A stretch of 45,498 bases of DNA from JAOPZW01 sp036379935. GTDB lineage: Bacteria; Actinomycetota; Thermoleophilia; Solirubrobacterales; Solirubrobacteraceae. The position numbers and the translations under genes are program-made. How positions within the stretch are numbered: position 1 is the first letter of the stretch; each line of letters opens with the position of its first letter. Location of the stretch: NCBI GenBank assembly GCA_036379935.1, contig DASVFT010000010.1:1-45498 (forward strand), in the 5' to 3' direction. Under the pieces are notes generated by a model. It was not told the DNA's origin. It made no database searches and worked only from the letters and a program-made list of their open reading frames with translations. Of this stretch, positions 8,462 through 15,951 are shown piece by piece.

Positions 8462-9207
8462 TCCGCGACCTCCTCGGGCAGGTCGTACCAGCGCTTGCGA
8501 TCGCCGACCTTGGCCCGCAGCCGCCACCCCCGGCTCTTGGGCTCGGCCTCGACGCGCTCCAGGAGCTCGTCGAAGCGCGACGCGATCTGCTCGCGCTCGG
8601 CCGCGGGAAGGTCGTAGTCGTCGATGTGATCACGGCAGCGCTGCAGGTTGGCGGTGATCGTGCGCCACAGGCCCCAGTCGGCGGCGCACAGGGCCGAGAT
8701 GTGGGCGCCGTTGACCGCGTCGTTGTCGTGGTCGTCGATCGGATGGCCGTGCAGCAGCAGGACGGTGTCGCGCACGTCCTTCTCGTTGAGCTCAATGATC
8801 TGCAGCTTGGTCAGCAGCAGCTCGGCCAGCGGCACGGTGGAGGCCTGAAGGCCGATCCGATCGGACAGCGGGATCGCGTGACACATCCGGAAGGAGTCGA
8901 TGAAGACGTCGACCTGCCGCCCGTGGTCGTCGTCGAAGAACAGCGCGCGCTCGCGCGCGTGCATCGCGTTGAACGACACATGCGGCGCGTAGCCGGCCCC
9001 GCGCAGCAGCTGGTCGAGCGGGGCGGCGTCGCGCTTCTGCACGGCGAAGTCGAGGTCCTTGTACTCGCGCGCCAGGGCCGGCGGAACCTCGGGCGCGCGC
9101 AGGCGCACCGCCACTCCGCCGAGCAGGCGCAGGTCGACGCCGGCCTCGGCTCCCAACCCCAGAAGGCGCTCGCCCTCGGCGACGATGTCCTCGAGGATCG
9201 CGGTCAT
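8458..9207 (-). CDS. nucleotidyltransferase-fold protein (AbiEii-like)
   Basis: A 249-residue protein. Residues about 20-55 contain 'LRLLGGVAVRLR' followed by 'YKDLDFAV', the GG...DxD pattern of minimal nucleotidyltransferases, and 'RQVDVFIDSFRMCH' supplies a third acidic strand. Downstream, 'PLAELLLTKLQIIELNEKD' resembles the helical part of AbiEii/AbiGii-type proteins. The ATG at 9207 follows a GGAGAG ribosome-binding site. The open frame continues far upstream, but only as a shadow of the aldehyde dehydrogenase gene. The gene overlaps the metallophosphoesterase by four bases. No AbiEi-like antitoxin gene is present, so a toxin role is not supported; tailoring of a nucleotide or RNA end is possible. 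Function remains open. Confidence 0.65.
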   Translation of the reverse strand: MTAILEDIVAEGERLLGLGAEAGVDLRLLGGVAVRLRAPEVPPALAREYKDLDFAVQKRDAAPLDQLLRGAGYAPHVSFNAMHARERALFFDDDHGRQVDVFIDSFRMCHAIPLSDRIGLQASTVPLAELLLTKLQIIELNEKDVRDTVLLLHGHPIDDHDNDAVNGAHISALCAADWGLWRTITANLQRCRDHIDDYDLPAAEREQIASRFDELLERVEAEPKSRGWRLRAKVGDRKRWYDLPEEVAE

Positions 9208-9280
9208 GATCCGCCGCTCTCCGCGCTGCCACCTCGCCCCTCGGCCATGCCCAGCATGCCCTCCTCGCCCCGATCGCACC

Positions 9281-9311
9281 TTGAATGCGACTGGCATTCG
9301 ACTGATATATC
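9281..9311 (+). promoter_or_regulatory. promoter/operator region of the aldehyde dehydrogenase operon
   Basis: In an unusually AT-rich patch just before the aldehyde dehydrogenase ATG, an inverted repeat has perfect 6-bp arms GAATGC (9283-9288) and GCATTC (9294-9299) around GACTG. With one mismatch the arms extend to 8 bp. The left arm overlaps a possible -35 (TTGAAT, 9281-9286), and TATATC (9306-9311) could be the -10, though the 19-bp spacing is long. The layout fits a repressor of the GntR, TetR or MarR type, but no such gene is adjacent. Confidence 0.45.
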
Positions 9312-9321
9312 TTACCTGAGG

Positions 9322-10812
9322 ATGGGGACGCCGGGTCAAACGAAGGGCGTTTCGGAGCGGCCCGGACCCGGCCTCGGACCGACCCGGATGTTCCTCGGCG
9401 GCGATTGGCGGGCGGCCGCCAGCGGAGCCGAGGAACGCGCCACGAGCCCGGCCACGGGCGAGGACCTGGGGCCGGTCGCGCAGGGCGACCGCGAGGACGC
9501 GCGGGCGGCGATCGCCGCCGCCGCCGCGGCCTTCCCCGCCTGGTCGGCGCAGACCGCGTTCGCCCGCGCTGACGCCCTGCGCCGGGTGGCCGACATCTGC
9601 GAGCGCCGTCGCGACGAGCTGGCACGCGCGCTCACGCTCGACCAGGGCAAGCCGCTGTACGCCGAGGCCTACGACGAGGTCGACGAGCTCATCGCCATGT
9701 GGCGCGGGGCGGCCGAGGACGGGGTGCGGCTCGAGGGCAGCATCCCGGCGAGCTCCTCGCCCGGCAAGCGCGTCCTGCTCATGCGCCGCGCGCTGGGCCC
9801 GGTGGCCGTGATCACGCCGTGGAACTGGCCCTACACGATGCCGGCCGAGATCGTGGCCCCCGCGCTCGCCGTCGGCAACACCGTCGTGTGGACGCCGGCG
9901 CCCAGCACCGCCGTCTGCTCGGGCCTGCTCGCGGAGTGCGTGGCGGAGGCGGACCTGCCGCCCGGCGTCTTCAACTTCGTCCTCGGACCCGGGCCGGTCG
10001 TGGGCGACGAGCTGGTGGCCAACCCGGGCACGGTGGCGGTCGGCTTCATCGGCTCGACGGCCACCGGGCGGCGCATCGCCGAGCGCGGCGCCGGCAAGCG
10101 GATGCTGCTCGAGATGGGCGGCAACGGCCCGCTCGTCGTCCTCGAGGGCGCCGACCTCGACGCCGCCACGCAGGCCGCGGTCAGCGCGTGCTTCTTGTGC
10201 GCGGGACAGAGCTGCACGGCCGGCGAGCGCCTGCTCGTGCAGGAGGGGGTGCGCGACGAGTTCGTCGAGCGGCTGGCCGACGCCGTGGCGGCCGAGGTCC
10301 GCCTCGGCGATCCCTTCGCGCACGAGACCACCATGGGACCGCTCAACAACGACGCGGTCGCGGCCAAGATGGACGCGCACGTCGACGACGCCGTGGGCCG
10401 CGGTGCCCGCGTGGTGGCCGGCGGCGCCCGCGCCGAGGGCGAGCCGACCGACCTCTACTGGACGGCGACGATCCTCGACGACGTCCCGGCCGACGCCCAG
10501 GCGGCGATCGAGGAGACCTTCGGTCCGATCGCGCCGGTCGTGCGCGTGCGCTCGCTCGAGCACGCGATCGAGATGACCAACGCCTCGCCCTACGGGCTCC
10601 TGGCCGCCGTGTTCACGGGCGATGTCATGGAGGGCCTGCGCTTCGCCGACCAGGTCCGCACCGGCCTGGTGAACATCAACGAGACGACCAACTACTGGGA
10701 GAACCACCTCCCGTTCGGGGGCCGCGCGGGCAGCGACAGCGGCACCGGGCGCATCGGGGGCCGCCACGCACTCGAGCAGCTCACCGAGCTGCAGACCATC
10801 GTCATCGGCTAG
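9322..10812 (+). CDS. NAD(P)+-dependent aldehyde dehydrogenase
   Basis: A 496-residue member of the aldehyde dehydrogenase superfamily, which oxidises an aldehyde to a carboxylic acid or acyl derivative in the cytoplasm. Seen motifs: 'VITPWNWPYTMPAEIVAPAL' (about residues 157-176), 'FIGSTATGRRIAERG', the catalytic Glu loop 'LEMGGNGPLVV', the nucleophile loop 'CAGQSCTAGERLLV' and a late 'EETFGPIAPVVRV'. I chose the ATG at 9322, close behind TGAGG. A second ATG at 9388 (MFLGGDW) would give 474 residues and matches the family start about as well. The next gene starts two bases after the stop, and the CoA-ester genes that follow suggest a role in feeding or draining a C3-C5 acid pathway. The exact aldehyde is unknown. 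Confidence 0.88.
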   Translation: MGTPGQTKGVSERPGPGLGPTRMFLGGDWRAAASGAEERATSPATGEDLGPVAQGDREDARAAIAAAAAAFPAWSAQTAFARADALRRVADICERRRDELARALTLDQGKPLYAEAYDEVDELIAMWRGAAEDGVRLEGSIPASSSPGKRVLLMRRALGPVAVITPWNWPYTMPAEIVAPALAVGNTVVWTPAPSTAVCSGLLAECVAEADLPPGVFNFVLGPGPVVGDELVANPGTVAVGFIGSTATGRRIAERGAGKRMLLEMGGNGPLVVLEGADLDAATQAAVSACFLCAGQSCTAGERLLVQEGVRDEFVERLADAVAAEVRLGDPFAHETTMGPLNNDAVAAKMDAHVDDAVGRGARVVAGGARAEGEPTDLYWTATILDDVPADAQAAIEETFGPIAPVVRVRSLEHAIEMTNASPYGLLAAVFTGDVMEGLRFADQVRTGLVNINETTNYWENHLPFGGRAGSDSGTGRIGGRHALEQLTELQTIVIG

Positions 10813-10814
10813 AG

Positions 10815-11720
10815 ATGACCCCGTCGCCCGTCCAGCCCGCCCGCCGGTCGTGCCTGTCCGTACCGGCCTCGTCGGAGCGCAAGCTCGACAAGGCGCCGGG
10901 CCTCGGGGCCGACGAGGTCGTCATCGATCTCGAGGACGCCGTCGCGCCCGCCGCCAAGGACGAGGCGCGCGCCGCCGCCGTCGCGGCGCTGGCGACGCCG
11001 GCATGGCGCGACGTGACGGTCAGCGTGCGGGTCAACGCGCCGCGGTCGCCGTGGTGCCATCTCGACGTGGCGGCGCTTGCCGCGCTCTCGGACCAGCCGG
11101 CCTCGATCGTCGTCCCCAAGGTCCAGAGCGCGGGCGACGTCGCCTTCGTGGAGCGCCTTCTCGACGGAGTCGAGGCCGCCGCCGGCCGGACGCGGCCGCT
11201 GCGCCTCCAGGCGCTGATCGAGACCGCCGCCGGCCTCGCGCATCTCACCGAGATCGCCGCCGCCTCCGAGCGCCTCGACGGGCTCATCCTCGGCTACGCC
11301 GACCTCGCGGCCTCGCTGGGCCGCACCGCGGCCGGATCGGCCGACCTCGACGCCTGGGGGCCGGCGCAGCACGCCGTCCTCGTCGCCGCGCGCGCCCATG
11401 ACCTGCAGGCCATCGACGGCCCGCATCTCGGGGTCGCCGTCGACGAGGCGTTCACGGCGGCGGCCACCCGCGCGCGCGACCTGGGCTTCGACGGCAAGTG
11501 GGCGATTCACCCGTCGCAGGTGGCGGCGCTCACCGACCTCTTCACGCCCAGCGCCCCGGAGGTCGAGCGCGCCCGCGCGGTCGTGGACGCGCTGGAGCGC
11601 GCCGAGCGCGAGGCCGGCCAGGGAGCGGTCGCGCTCGACGGCGAGATGATCGACGAGGCGGTGCGCGCCGCCGCGCTCCGGGTCCTGGCCCGCGCGGGCG
11701 ATCACGGAGGCGCGGCATGA
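10815..11720 (+). CDS. CitE-like acyl-CoA lyase (citramalyl-CoA / beta-methylmalyl-CoA lyase candidate)
   Basis: A 301-residue HpcH/HpaI-CitE family protein. It would cleave or form a 3-hydroxyacyl-CoA such as citramalyl-CoA (acetyl-CoA + pyruvate) or beta-methylmalyl-CoA (propionyl-CoA + glyoxylate). The TIM barrel shows 'SCLSVPASSERKLDKA', 'EVVIDLEDAVAPAAKDEAR' (acidic Mg-site region), 'VRVNAP' with the CoA/substrate Arg, 'LQALIETAAGL' (metal-binding Glu), 'LILGYADLAASLG' (metal-binding Asp) and 'KWAIHPSQV'. Length and motifs are closer to stand-alone citramalyl/malyl-CoA lyases than to the citrate lyase beta subunit, and no alpha or gamma citrate lyase genes are near. It is followed with a four-base overlap by a mesaconyl-CoA hydratase-like gene, which supports C5 substrates. 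Confidence 0.85.
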   Translation: MTPSPVQPARRSCLSVPASSERKLDKAPGLGADEVVIDLEDAVAPAAKDEARAAAVAALATPAWRDVTVSVRVNAPRSPWCHLDVAALAALSDQPASIVVPKVQSAGDVAFVERLLDGVEAAAGRTRPLRLQALIETAAGLAHLTEIAAASERLDGLILGYADLAASLGRTAAGSADLDAWGPAQHAVLVAARAHDLQAIDGPHLGVAVDEAFTAAATRARDLGFDGKWAIHPSQVAALTDLFTPSAPEVERARAVVDALERAEREAGQGAVALDGEMIDEAVRAAALRVLARAGDHGGAA

Positions 11721-12757
11721 GCGCCCGCCCGGCAGCGTCGACGGCGCCGCCCGCAGGGGCTGAGCCGATCCTGGTCGGAGGGCCGTTCTTCGAGGACCTG
11801 CGCGTGGGCGACGTCGTGGCCGACGCGCCGGCGCTGACCCTGACCGAGGGGCATGCGGCGCTGCACCAGGCCATCGTGGGCGACCGCCTGCGCCTCGCGC
11901 TCGACGCCACCCTCGCCCTCGCGGTCACCGGCGCCCAGGCGCCGCTCGCGCATCCCGCGCTGGTGTGCGACGTGGCCATCGGCCAGTCGACGCTGATCAC
12001 CCGCCGCGTCATCGCCAACCTCTTCTACCGCGGACTGCTCCTGCGCCGCGCGCCGGTCATCGGCGACACGCTGCGCACCACGACCGAGGTGGTGGCTTTG
12101 CGCCAGAACAGCGCCCGCGCGGACCGGGCGGCCACCGGTCTGGCGGTGCTGCGCGTGCGCACCGTCGACCAGCAGGACCGCGCGGTGCTCGACTTCTGGC
12201 GCTGCGCGATGCTCCCGCTGCGCGACCCCGACGGTCGCACCGAGCGCGCCGACGACCTCGACGCGATCCCGGCCGAGCTCGATGCCGGCGCGCTGCGCGC
12301 GGCCACCGCCGGGTGGCGGCTGGACGCGTTTCGCGACGCGTTGCCCGGCGCGCACTTCGCCGACCTCACCGAACCGACCACGTGGAGCGTCGAGGGCGGG
12401 GACGTGGTCAGCGCGGCGCCCGAGCTCGCACGCCTGAGCCTGAACGTGGCCACCGCCCACCACGACGCCACCGCAAGCGGTCGCCGCCTCGTCTACGGCG
12501 GCCACACCATCGGCATCGCCGCGTCGCAGCTCACGCGCGTGCTGCCCAACCTGGTCACCATCGTGGCCTGGCACGGCTGCGACCACCTCGGCCCCGTCCT
12601 GGAGGGCGACACGCTGCGCAGCGAGGTCGAGCTCGAGCGGTGCGAGGCGCTGCCGGACGGCGGCGGCCTCGTGCACCTGCGCTCGCGCGTGCGGGCCGAG
12701 CGCGCCAGCGGCTCCGAGGCCGTCCTCGACTGGCGCCTCGTGGGAGTGATGGCGTGA
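11717..12757 (+). CDS. mch: double-hotdog MaoC-like hydratase (mesaconyl-C1-CoA hydratase / beta-methylmalyl-CoA dehydratase candidate)
   Basis: A 346-residue protein with two hotdog domains. The N-terminal one opens with 'PFFEDLRVGDVVADAPALTLTEGHA', typical of Mch-type MaoC dehydratases. The second contains 'LVYGGHTIGIAASQLTRVLP' and 'TIVAWHGCDHLGPVLEGDTL'. Its length equals that of mesaconyl-C1-CoA hydratases (about 340-350) and exceeds single MaoC enzymes or itaconyl-CoA hydratases. It would interconvert beta-methylmalyl-CoA and mesaconyl-C1-CoA (2-methylfumaryl-CoA). The ATG overlaps the stop of the lyase gene, and the TGA overlaps the GTG of the CoA-transferase gene. This lyase-hydratase-isomerase order is the main ground for the specific call; biochemical proof is lacking. 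Confidence 0.75.
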   Translation: MSARPAASTAPPAGAEPILVGGPFFEDLRVGDVVADAPALTLTEGHAALHQAIVGDRLRLALDATLALAVTGAQAPLAHPALVCDVAIGQSTLITRRVIANLFYRGLLLRRAPVIGDTLRTTTEVVALRQNSARADRAATGLAVLRVRTVDQQDRAVLDFWRCAMLPLRDPDGRTERADDLDAIPAELDAGALRAATAGWRLDAFRDALPGAHFADLTEPTTWSVEGGDVVSAAPELARLSLNVATAHHDATASGRRLVYGGHTIGIAASQLTRVLPNLVTIVAWHGCDHLGPVLEGDTLRSEVELERCEALPDGGGLVHLRSRVRAERASGSEAVLDWRLVGVMA

Positions 12758-13992
12758 GCGCCCCGCGCGGCATCCTCGCCGGCATGCGCGTCGTCGAGGG
12801 ATCGGCCTTCGTCGCCGCGCCGCTGGGCGGCATGACGCTGGCCCAGCTCGGGGCCGACGTCATCCGCTTCGACCAGATCGGCGGCGGCCTCGACTACTCC
12901 CGATGGCCGCTCGCCGCCGACGGCCAGAGCCTGTTCTGGGCCGGCCTGAACAAGGGCAAGCGCTCGATCCAGCTCGACCTGCGCTCCGAGCGCGGGCGCG
13001 AGCTCGCCATGGCCCTCATCGCCGCGCCCGGTGACGACGCCGGCCACTTCCTCACCAACTTCCCGGCGCGCGGATGGCTGGACCACGAGGCGCTGCGCGC
13101 GCGGCGCGACGACCTCATCATGGTCGCGCTCACCGGCAACCCGGACGGCACCAGCGAGGTCGACTACACCGTCAACCCCGCGACCGGGTTTCCCGCGGCG
13201 ACCGGGCCGCGCAACCTGCTGGAGCCGCTCAACAGCGTCCTCCCCGCGTGGGACGTCGCGATGGGGACGCTCGCGGCCGTCGGCATGCTGGCCGCCGACC
13301 GCCACCGCGCGCGCACGGGCGAGGGCCAGCTCATCCAGCTCTCGCTCTCCGACGTGGCCTTCGCCATGGTGGGCAACCTCGGTCGCATCGCCCAGGCGCA
13401 GCTGGGCGGGCGCGACCAGCCCAAGGACGGCAACTACCTCTACGGCGCGTTCGGCCACGACTTCGAGACGCGCGACGGCCGCCGCGTCATGGTCGTGGCC
13501 CTCACCGCCCGCCAGTGGCGCGCGCTCGTCGACGCGACCGGCATCGAGGAGGCGTGCCGCTCGATCGAGCAGGTGACCGGCCACGACCTCGGCACCGAGA
13601 CCGGCCGCTACGACGCGCGCGATCTCATCGCCGCGCTGCTGCGGCCCTGGTTCGCCTCGCGCGACCTCGCCACCATTCGCGAGCAGTTCGCCGGGACGGG
13701 CGTCTCGTGGGGCCCGTACCAGACGTTCCACCAGCTGGTCACCGAGGACCCGCGCTGCTCGACGGCCAACCCGATGTTCGTCGACGTCGAGCACCCCGGG
13801 GTCGGCACCTACCTCATGCCCGGCTCGCCGCTGAGCTTCTCCGGGATCGAGCGCGTGCCCGTGCGCCGCGCCCCGATCCTCGGCGAGCACACCGAGGAGG
13901 TCCTGGCCGACGTCCTGGGCCTCAGCCCGACCGAGATCGGCGGGCTGCACGACGAGGGCGTCGTCGCCGGCCCGCGCGCGGTGCCCGCCTGA
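12754..13992 (+). CDS. mct: family III CoA-transferase (mesaconyl-CoA C1-C4 CoA isomerase candidate)
   Basis: A 412-residue CaiB/BaiF-family enzyme with a GTG start overlapping the preceding TGA. N-terminal 'GMRVVEGSAFVAAPLGGMTL' and 'LGADVIRFDQIGGGLDY' are family marks. The stretch 'LTGNPDGTSEVDYTVNPATG' holds the Asp expected to carry the CoA in acyl transfer. 'NYLYGAFGHDFETRDGRRVM' is, from memory, a feature of 2-methylfumaryl-CoA isomerases. Such enzymes move CoA within mesaconate from C1 to C4 without an external acceptor. The gene closes the lyase-hydratase-transferase operon; no mesaconyl-C4-CoA hydratase gene is visible in the window. Formyl-CoA- or carnitine-type CoA-transferases are the alternative. 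Confidence 0.75.
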   Translation: MSAPRGILAGMRVVEGSAFVAAPLGGMTLAQLGADVIRFDQIGGGLDYSRWPLAADGQSLFWAGLNKGKRSIQLDLRSERGRELAMALIAAPGDDAGHFLTNFPARGWLDHEALRARRDDLIMVALTGNPDGTSEVDYTVNPATGFPAATGPRNLLEPLNSVLPAWDVAMGTLAAVGMLAADRHRARTGEGQLIQLSLSDVAFAMVGNLGRIAQAQLGGRDQPKDGNYLYGAFGHDFETRDGRRVMVVALTARQWRALVDATGIEEACRSIEQVTGHDLGTETGRYDARDLIAALLRPWFASRDLATIREQFAGTGVSWGPYQTFHQLVTEDPRCSTANPMFVDVEHPGVGTYLMPGSPLSFSGIERVPVRRAPILGEHTEEVLADVLGLSPTEIGGLHDEGVVAGPRAVPA

Positions 13993-14020
13993 GCCGGCCG
14001 GCCGATCGCCGCTCGCCGCC

Positions 14021-14099
14021 GCGGGCCCGGCTCAGCTCTCTGCCCGCCCGCGCGGCCCGGCTCAACTCTCTGCCCGCCCGCGCGGCCCGGCTCAGCTCT
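14021..14099. repeat. 30-bp direct tandem repeat, about 2.6 copies
   Basis: The segments 14021-14050 and 14051-14080 and the partial copy 14081-14099 are nearly identical units with the core GGCCCGGCTCARCTCTCTGC, in strict 30-bp register. The array fills most of the gap between the convergent CoA-transferase and RTX genes. Its last partial unit overlaps the RTX stop codon and final codons. No separate terminator was seen here, so the gap of about 100 bp holds only this array. The unit number could vary between strains. Confidence 0.75.
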
Positions 14100-15780
14100 T
14101 GGCTTCGCAGTGGCGAGCGCGGTCCTTGCGGTCGAGGCTGACGTGATCGAAGCCCGGACCGCAGTCGATGACGTCGGGGCTCCCGTCCTTGGCGTTGATG
14201 GTGTCGTTGCCCGCGCCGCCGAAGAGCCTGTCGGCGCCGAAGCCGCCGGTGATGAGGTCGTCGCCGTCGCCGCCGCGAAGGACGTCGGCGCCCGCGCCGC
14301 CCTGCACCTCGTCCGCCCCCGGGCCGCCGTCGATCGTGTCGTCGCCGGCATCGCCGAAGAGCAGGTCGTTGCCGCTCTCGCCGAGGATCGCGTCGTTGCC
14401 GTCGTCGCCGCGAGCGTCGTCGTCGCCCTCGCCGGCCAGGATGACGTCGTTGCCGTCCTGGCCGTTGATCGAGTCGCCCACCGCGCTGCCGGTCAGGTTG
14501 TCGTCGCCGTCGGATCCGTTGATCGTCGGGTTCTCGGCCTGCACGGCGAGCGCCTCGAGCGTCGCTGCGCCCTCCGCGCCGCCGGTCGCCTTGCCGGCGT
14601 GCGGGGCGCCGTTCAGCCCGTCGAAGCGCGGGTTGTCCTTGGACGGGTCGCCGATGACGATCTGCTCGCACGTACCGGTCGCGCGGGCGCTGGCCGCCTC
14701 CGTGGCATCCTCGACGTAGGCGACGTCGTTGCCGGCGCCGCAGTCGTACTCGTCGACGGTCCGGCCGTTGGCGCCGCCGTAGAGCTGATCGTCGCCGTCG
14801 CCGCCCGAGAGCCGGTCCTCGGAGTTGCCGCCGAGCAGGATGTCGTTGCCCGGCCCGCCCGAGACGACCGCGTCGGGCGCGGGCGTGCCGTTGGAGTTCA
14901 GCTCGCCGTCGGGGGCCGAGCCGGTCGAGATGACGTCGTTGCCTTCGCCGCCCAGCACGATCCGGTCGCGCCCGCGCCCCGTGGCGATGTAGTCGTCGCC
15001 GGGTCCGCCGTCGACCATGGCGTCGTTGCCGAAGCGCGACTCGACGATGAAGTCGTTGCCGTCGCCGCCCAGCAGCGTGTCGTCGCCGTCGTTGCCGTCG
15101 AGACGGTCGTCCCCCGGGCCGCCGTCGAGGGTGTCGTTGCCCGTGCCGCCGTCGAGCCGGTCGTTGCCGAGCCCGCCGGTGATCTGGTCGTTGGCCGAGT
15201 CGCCGCGCAGGATGTCGGCGCCGTCGCCCCCGTCGATGACGTCCCGCGCCGATCCTCCGGCCACGGAGTCGTCGCCCAGGCCGGCGCTCAGGCGGTCCGC
15301 ACCGCCCGCGCCGAGCACGGCGTCGTTGCCATCGCCGGCGTCGATGCGATCGTCGCCGGTTGCGCCGTCGAGCCTGTCGTTCCCCAGGCCGCCCGCGATC
15401 GTGTCGTCGTTGGTGCCGCCGAAGACCTGGTCGTCCCCCGCGCCGGCATCGATGACGTCGCTGCCGCCGGCGCCGTCGATCTGGTCGTTGCCGTCGCCCC
15501 CGAGGATGCGATCGTTGCCCGCCTGGCCGAACAGCCTGTCGGCGCCCGCCCCGCCGTCGAGCCGGTCGGCGTTGGGGCCGCCGTCGAGCAGGTCCCTGCC
15601 GCCCAGGCCGCTCAGCCTGTCCTTGCCGCCCCTCCCGAACAGCCGGTCGGCGCCCGCCGTCCCCGTGAGTCGATCGCCCTTGCTCGTCCCGGCGCGCGTG
15701 ACGGCGCCCGCGGCCGCCGCGAGGCAGAGCGCCACGGCGGCGGCGAGCGCCAGGGCGGCTATGCGGTGGGCGTCGAGCAC
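14092..15780 (-). CDS. secreted RTX-type calcium-binding repeat protein
   Basis: A 562-residue protein starting at the GTG at 15778-15780, which follows a GAGGATCC ribosome-binding stretch and opens a clean signal peptide (LDAHRIAALALAAAVALCL, about residues 2-20). Nearly all of residues 35-360 and 455-535 are tandem GGxGxDxhx nonapeptides, several dozen in number, which fold as a Ca2+-binding beta roll outside the cell. Between the blocks lies a linker of about 100 residues with few repeats. The motif DCGxGxD followed by a late Cys-Glu occurs twice, once near residue 370 and once at the C-terminus (DCGPGFDHVSL...HCE). No protease, lipase or adhesin domain is visible, so the function is unknown. 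The upstream open frame to 16821 is only antisense to the ABC permease. Confidence 0.88.
   Translation of the reverse strand: MLDAHRIAALALAAAVALCLAAAAGAVTRAGTSKGDRLTGTAGADRLFGRGGKDRLSGLGGRDLLDGGPNADRLDGGAGADRLFGQAGNDRILGGDGNDQIDGAGGSDVIDAGAGDDQVFGGTNDDTIAGGLGNDRLDGATGDDRIDAGDGNDAVLGAGGADRLSAGLGDDSVAGGSARDVIDGGDGADILRGDSANDQITGGLGNDRLDGGTGNDTLDGGPGDDRLDGNDGDDTLLGGDGNDFIVESRFGNDAMVDGGPGDDYIATGRGRDRIVLGGEGNDVISTGSAPDGELNSNGTPAPDAVVSGGPGNDILLGGNSEDRLSGGDGDDQLYGGANGRTVDEYDCGAGNDVAYVEDATEAASARATGTCEQIVIGDPSKDNPRFDGLNGAPHAGKATGGAEGAATLEALAVQAENPTINGSDGDDNLTGSAVGDSINGQDGNDVILAGEGDDDARGDDGNDAILGESGNDLLFGDAGDDTIDGGPGADEVQGGAGADVLRGGDGDDLITGGFGADRLFGGAGNDTINAKDGSPDVIDCGPGFDHVSLDRKDRARHCEAKS
14170..15690 (-). 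repeat. 27-bp-period coding repeats of the RTX gene
   Basis: The RTX nonapeptides appear in the DNA as diverged units of 27 bp. On the + strand they read as recurring GTCGTTGCC and GTCGTCGCC words next to GCCGCC. Register is interrupted between about 14410 and 14800, where the linker is coded. Similarity is mostly at the protein level, so this is an ordinary RTX array and not a satellite or CRISPR. Confidence 0.7.
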
Positions 15781-15846
15781 GGAGGATCCTCTCGAGGGAT
15801 GGGCACGGTTCGGGGGCGTGTCCCCGGCTAAACGCGTTGTCATGCA

Positions 15847-15867
15847 CGTCCACATGGGATATGGACG
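15847..15867. promoter_or_regulatory. palindromic operator candidate between the RTX gene and the ABC importer
   Basis: A 21-bp imperfect inverted repeat has arms CGTCCACAT (15847-15855) and ATATGGACG (15859-15867), 8 of 9 bases paired, around GGG. It lies in the 171-bp divergent gap, 67 bp from the RTX start and 84 bp from the permease start, a good place for a regulator of either gene. The rest of the gap shows no clear -35/-10 pair and no riboswitch. Confidence 0.35.
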
Positions 15868-15951
15868 ACCGTTCACCGACGGCGCGCGTAGGGTTGCACG
15901 CGGTGTCGACAACACTTGCCGCGCGGCGCGAATCATGATGGGCTCGGCGCC

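Noticed and set aside
8458..9207. AbiE toxin-antitoxin system
   Set aside because: Only an AbiEii-like fold is seen; no AbiEi antitoxin gene precedes it, and the partner is a metallophosphoesterase.
14021..15690. CRISPR array
   Set aside because: The repeats are either head-to-tail without spacers (30-bp units) or diverged coding nonapeptides; no cas gene is present.
14110..15831. 573-codon + strand repetitive frame (VVAVAA-type) opposite the RTX gene
   Set aside because: Its repetitiveness only mirrors the 27-bp RTX units; there is no signal peptide or known repeat family.
15781..15951. TPP or other riboswitch ahead of the THI5-like ABC importer
   Set aside because: No TPP (CUGAGA / ACCUGA blocks) or FMN core was found; only a DNA palindrome is visible.
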